Of a stretch of DNA of 64,000 nucleotides, positions 63,448 to 64,000 are shown one piece after another (position 1 is the stretch's first letter; each line of letters begins with the position of its first letter). The stretch is from NCBI GenBank assembly GCA_964555355.1, contig CAZKRY010000002.1:124001-188000 (forward strand). The letters are read 5' to 3'. The position numbers were made by a program, and so were the translations under genes. This DNA comes from CAIKBL01 sp964555355. GTDB taxonomy: Bacteria > Pseudomonadota > Gammaproteobacteria > Ga0077536. The notes under the pieces are model-generated. The model was not told the DNA's origin, searched no databases, and saw only the letters and a list, made by a program, of their open reading frames with translations.

Positions 63448-64000
63448 TTAACCTTTTTCGGCAGGCGCTAAGCGCGCTGCCCGCTCGAAACTTTCGAGCA
63501 CTATGGGATCGAGCTTTTCAAGTATGGTATTAAGCCGCGCACGCGCGGCATCAAGCGTGTCTTCGCCGATGACTGGCGAATACAACAGCACAGCGGCCCC
63601 CGGGCTTCCACGTCCACCCAACCGACTTTTGACCTCTAACCATTTCGCATATAGATGGCTGGTCGTAAAACGGTCGCCAATCCAATAGCGCTCCCAGACC
63701 AAGATCTTGCTGTCGCTGGCGCGATGTAACAAAACAGACTCGCGGAGCTTCTGCGATGATCTTCCAGCCACCTCTCGCTGGTTGACGCTTAAAAGCCGCC
63801 ACGGTTCGTACTTCTCGCGTACGAGTTCGTTCGCGGCATGTACCACTTCCGCGCCCTGCGTCTGCGCACCGTACCACGCAACATAGATGCCCGTTAACGC
63901 ATCCTTGGCGGCAAAAGCGTGCTGGGTCAGCGTCGGTTTGCCGACGTAATGCGGCGTCCATTCGAGCTTCGGAAGACTTGCGTTATGCCATCCCGAGGGA
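63448..64000 (-). CDS. EpsI-type exosortase-associated protein, C-terminal part (cut by right edge)
   Basis: The reading frame runs off the right edge with no start, so only the C-terminal 183 residues are seen. Direct translation of the minus strand beyond 63846 continues in frame with WHNASLPKLEWTPHYVG and YVAWYGAQTQGAEVVHAANE. Together with PWRLLSVNQREV and LVWERYWIGDRF this matches the EpsI (DUF3485) domain, which occurs alone beside exosortase or fused to the C-terminus of exosortase A. So the exosortase is either the missing N-terminal part of this gene or the next gene. The stop lies 3 nt before asnB. Confidence 0.85.
   Translation of the reverse strand, partial: PSGWHNASLPKLEWTPHYVGKPTLTQHAFAAKDALTGIYVAWYGAQTQGAEVVHAANELVREKYEPWRLLSVNQREVAGRSSQKLRESVLLHRASDSKILVWERYWIGDRFTTSHLYAKWLEVKSRLGGRGSPGAAVLLYSPVIGEDTLDAARARLNTILEKLDPIVLESFERAARLAPAEKG

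Noticed and set aside
1..64000. CRISPR array, tRNA, insertion sequence or prophage
   Set aside because: I saw no regular direct-repeat array, no tRNA-like cloverleaf, no transposase or integrase and no terminal repeats on reading both strands; a tool search could still find a missed small RNA.

Overview
The window looks like the chromosome of a methylotrophic proteobacterium (beta or gamma; I cannot place it more finely). It holds two large modules and no tRNA, rRNA, CRISPR array, insertion sequence or phage gene that I could see. The first module (1 to about 18.3 kb) oxidises methanol to CO2 through tetrahydromethanopterin (H4MPT). The second (about 18.5 kb to the right edge) is a very large exopolysaccharide locus of the exosortase A / PEP-CTERM type.

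C1 module. A leftward group carries mch (cut by the left edge), an ATP-grasp gene of the orf5 type, mtdB and a beta-RFAP synthase for H4MPT synthesis. A rightward operon carries fhcB, fhcA, fhcD and fhcC, followed 29 nt later by a two-gene NAD-linked formate dehydrogenase (NuoE-NuoF fusion plus NuoG-like molybdenum/tungsten subunit). Formyl-H4MPT is thus turned into formate and then CO2 by neighbouring genes. A second leftward group has xoxF (lanthanide-type methanol dehydrogenase, with the diagnostic extra Asp), a pseudoazurin, xoxJ and an unknown secreted protein. No XoxG-type cytochrome is present, so a blue copper protein sits where the cytochrome acceptor gene is usually found. A strong intrinsic terminator separates xoxF from the pseudoazurin gene.

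Polysaccharide module. Rightward genes at 18.5-38.7 kb run: galE, trypsin-like protease, beta-helix protein, VanZ protein and exosortase-A-associated O-ligase, the first four coupled by 4-nt overlaps; then a PEP-CTERM protein behind a sigma-54-like promoter; a Wzy-like polymerase with an extra periplasmic domain; a CapK / SGNH / MBOAT acylation set; an asparagine-synthase-like protein; the ABC exporter pair Wzm/Wzt; and two glycosyltransferases. A leftward block (38.7-45.5 kb) has four glycosyltransferases and a 624-residue protein I do not recognise. A rightward block (45.8-52.8 kb) has two polysaccharide deacetylase-like proteins, a glycosyltransferase, a 1043-residue glycosyltransferase-membrane-sulfatase-like fusion and a sulfotransferase. 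The last block is leftward and tightly packed: from the right edge, an EpsI-type protein (partial), AsnB-type amidotransferase, two glycosyltransferases, a second O-ligase, a second sulfotransferase, a deacetylase-like protein, two more glycosyltransferases and a TPR protein. The exosortase itself is not seen and probably lies just beyond the right edge.

Together the genes describe a cell that oxidises methanol with a lanthanide enzyme and builds an acylated, amidated, perhaps sulfated extracellular polymer, with PEP-CTERM proteins sorted to the surface. The most unusual items are the XoxF-pseudoazurin pairing, the glycosyltransferase-sulfatase-like fusion whose formylglycine position is Thr, and the polymerase with a domain inserted in its periplasmic loop.
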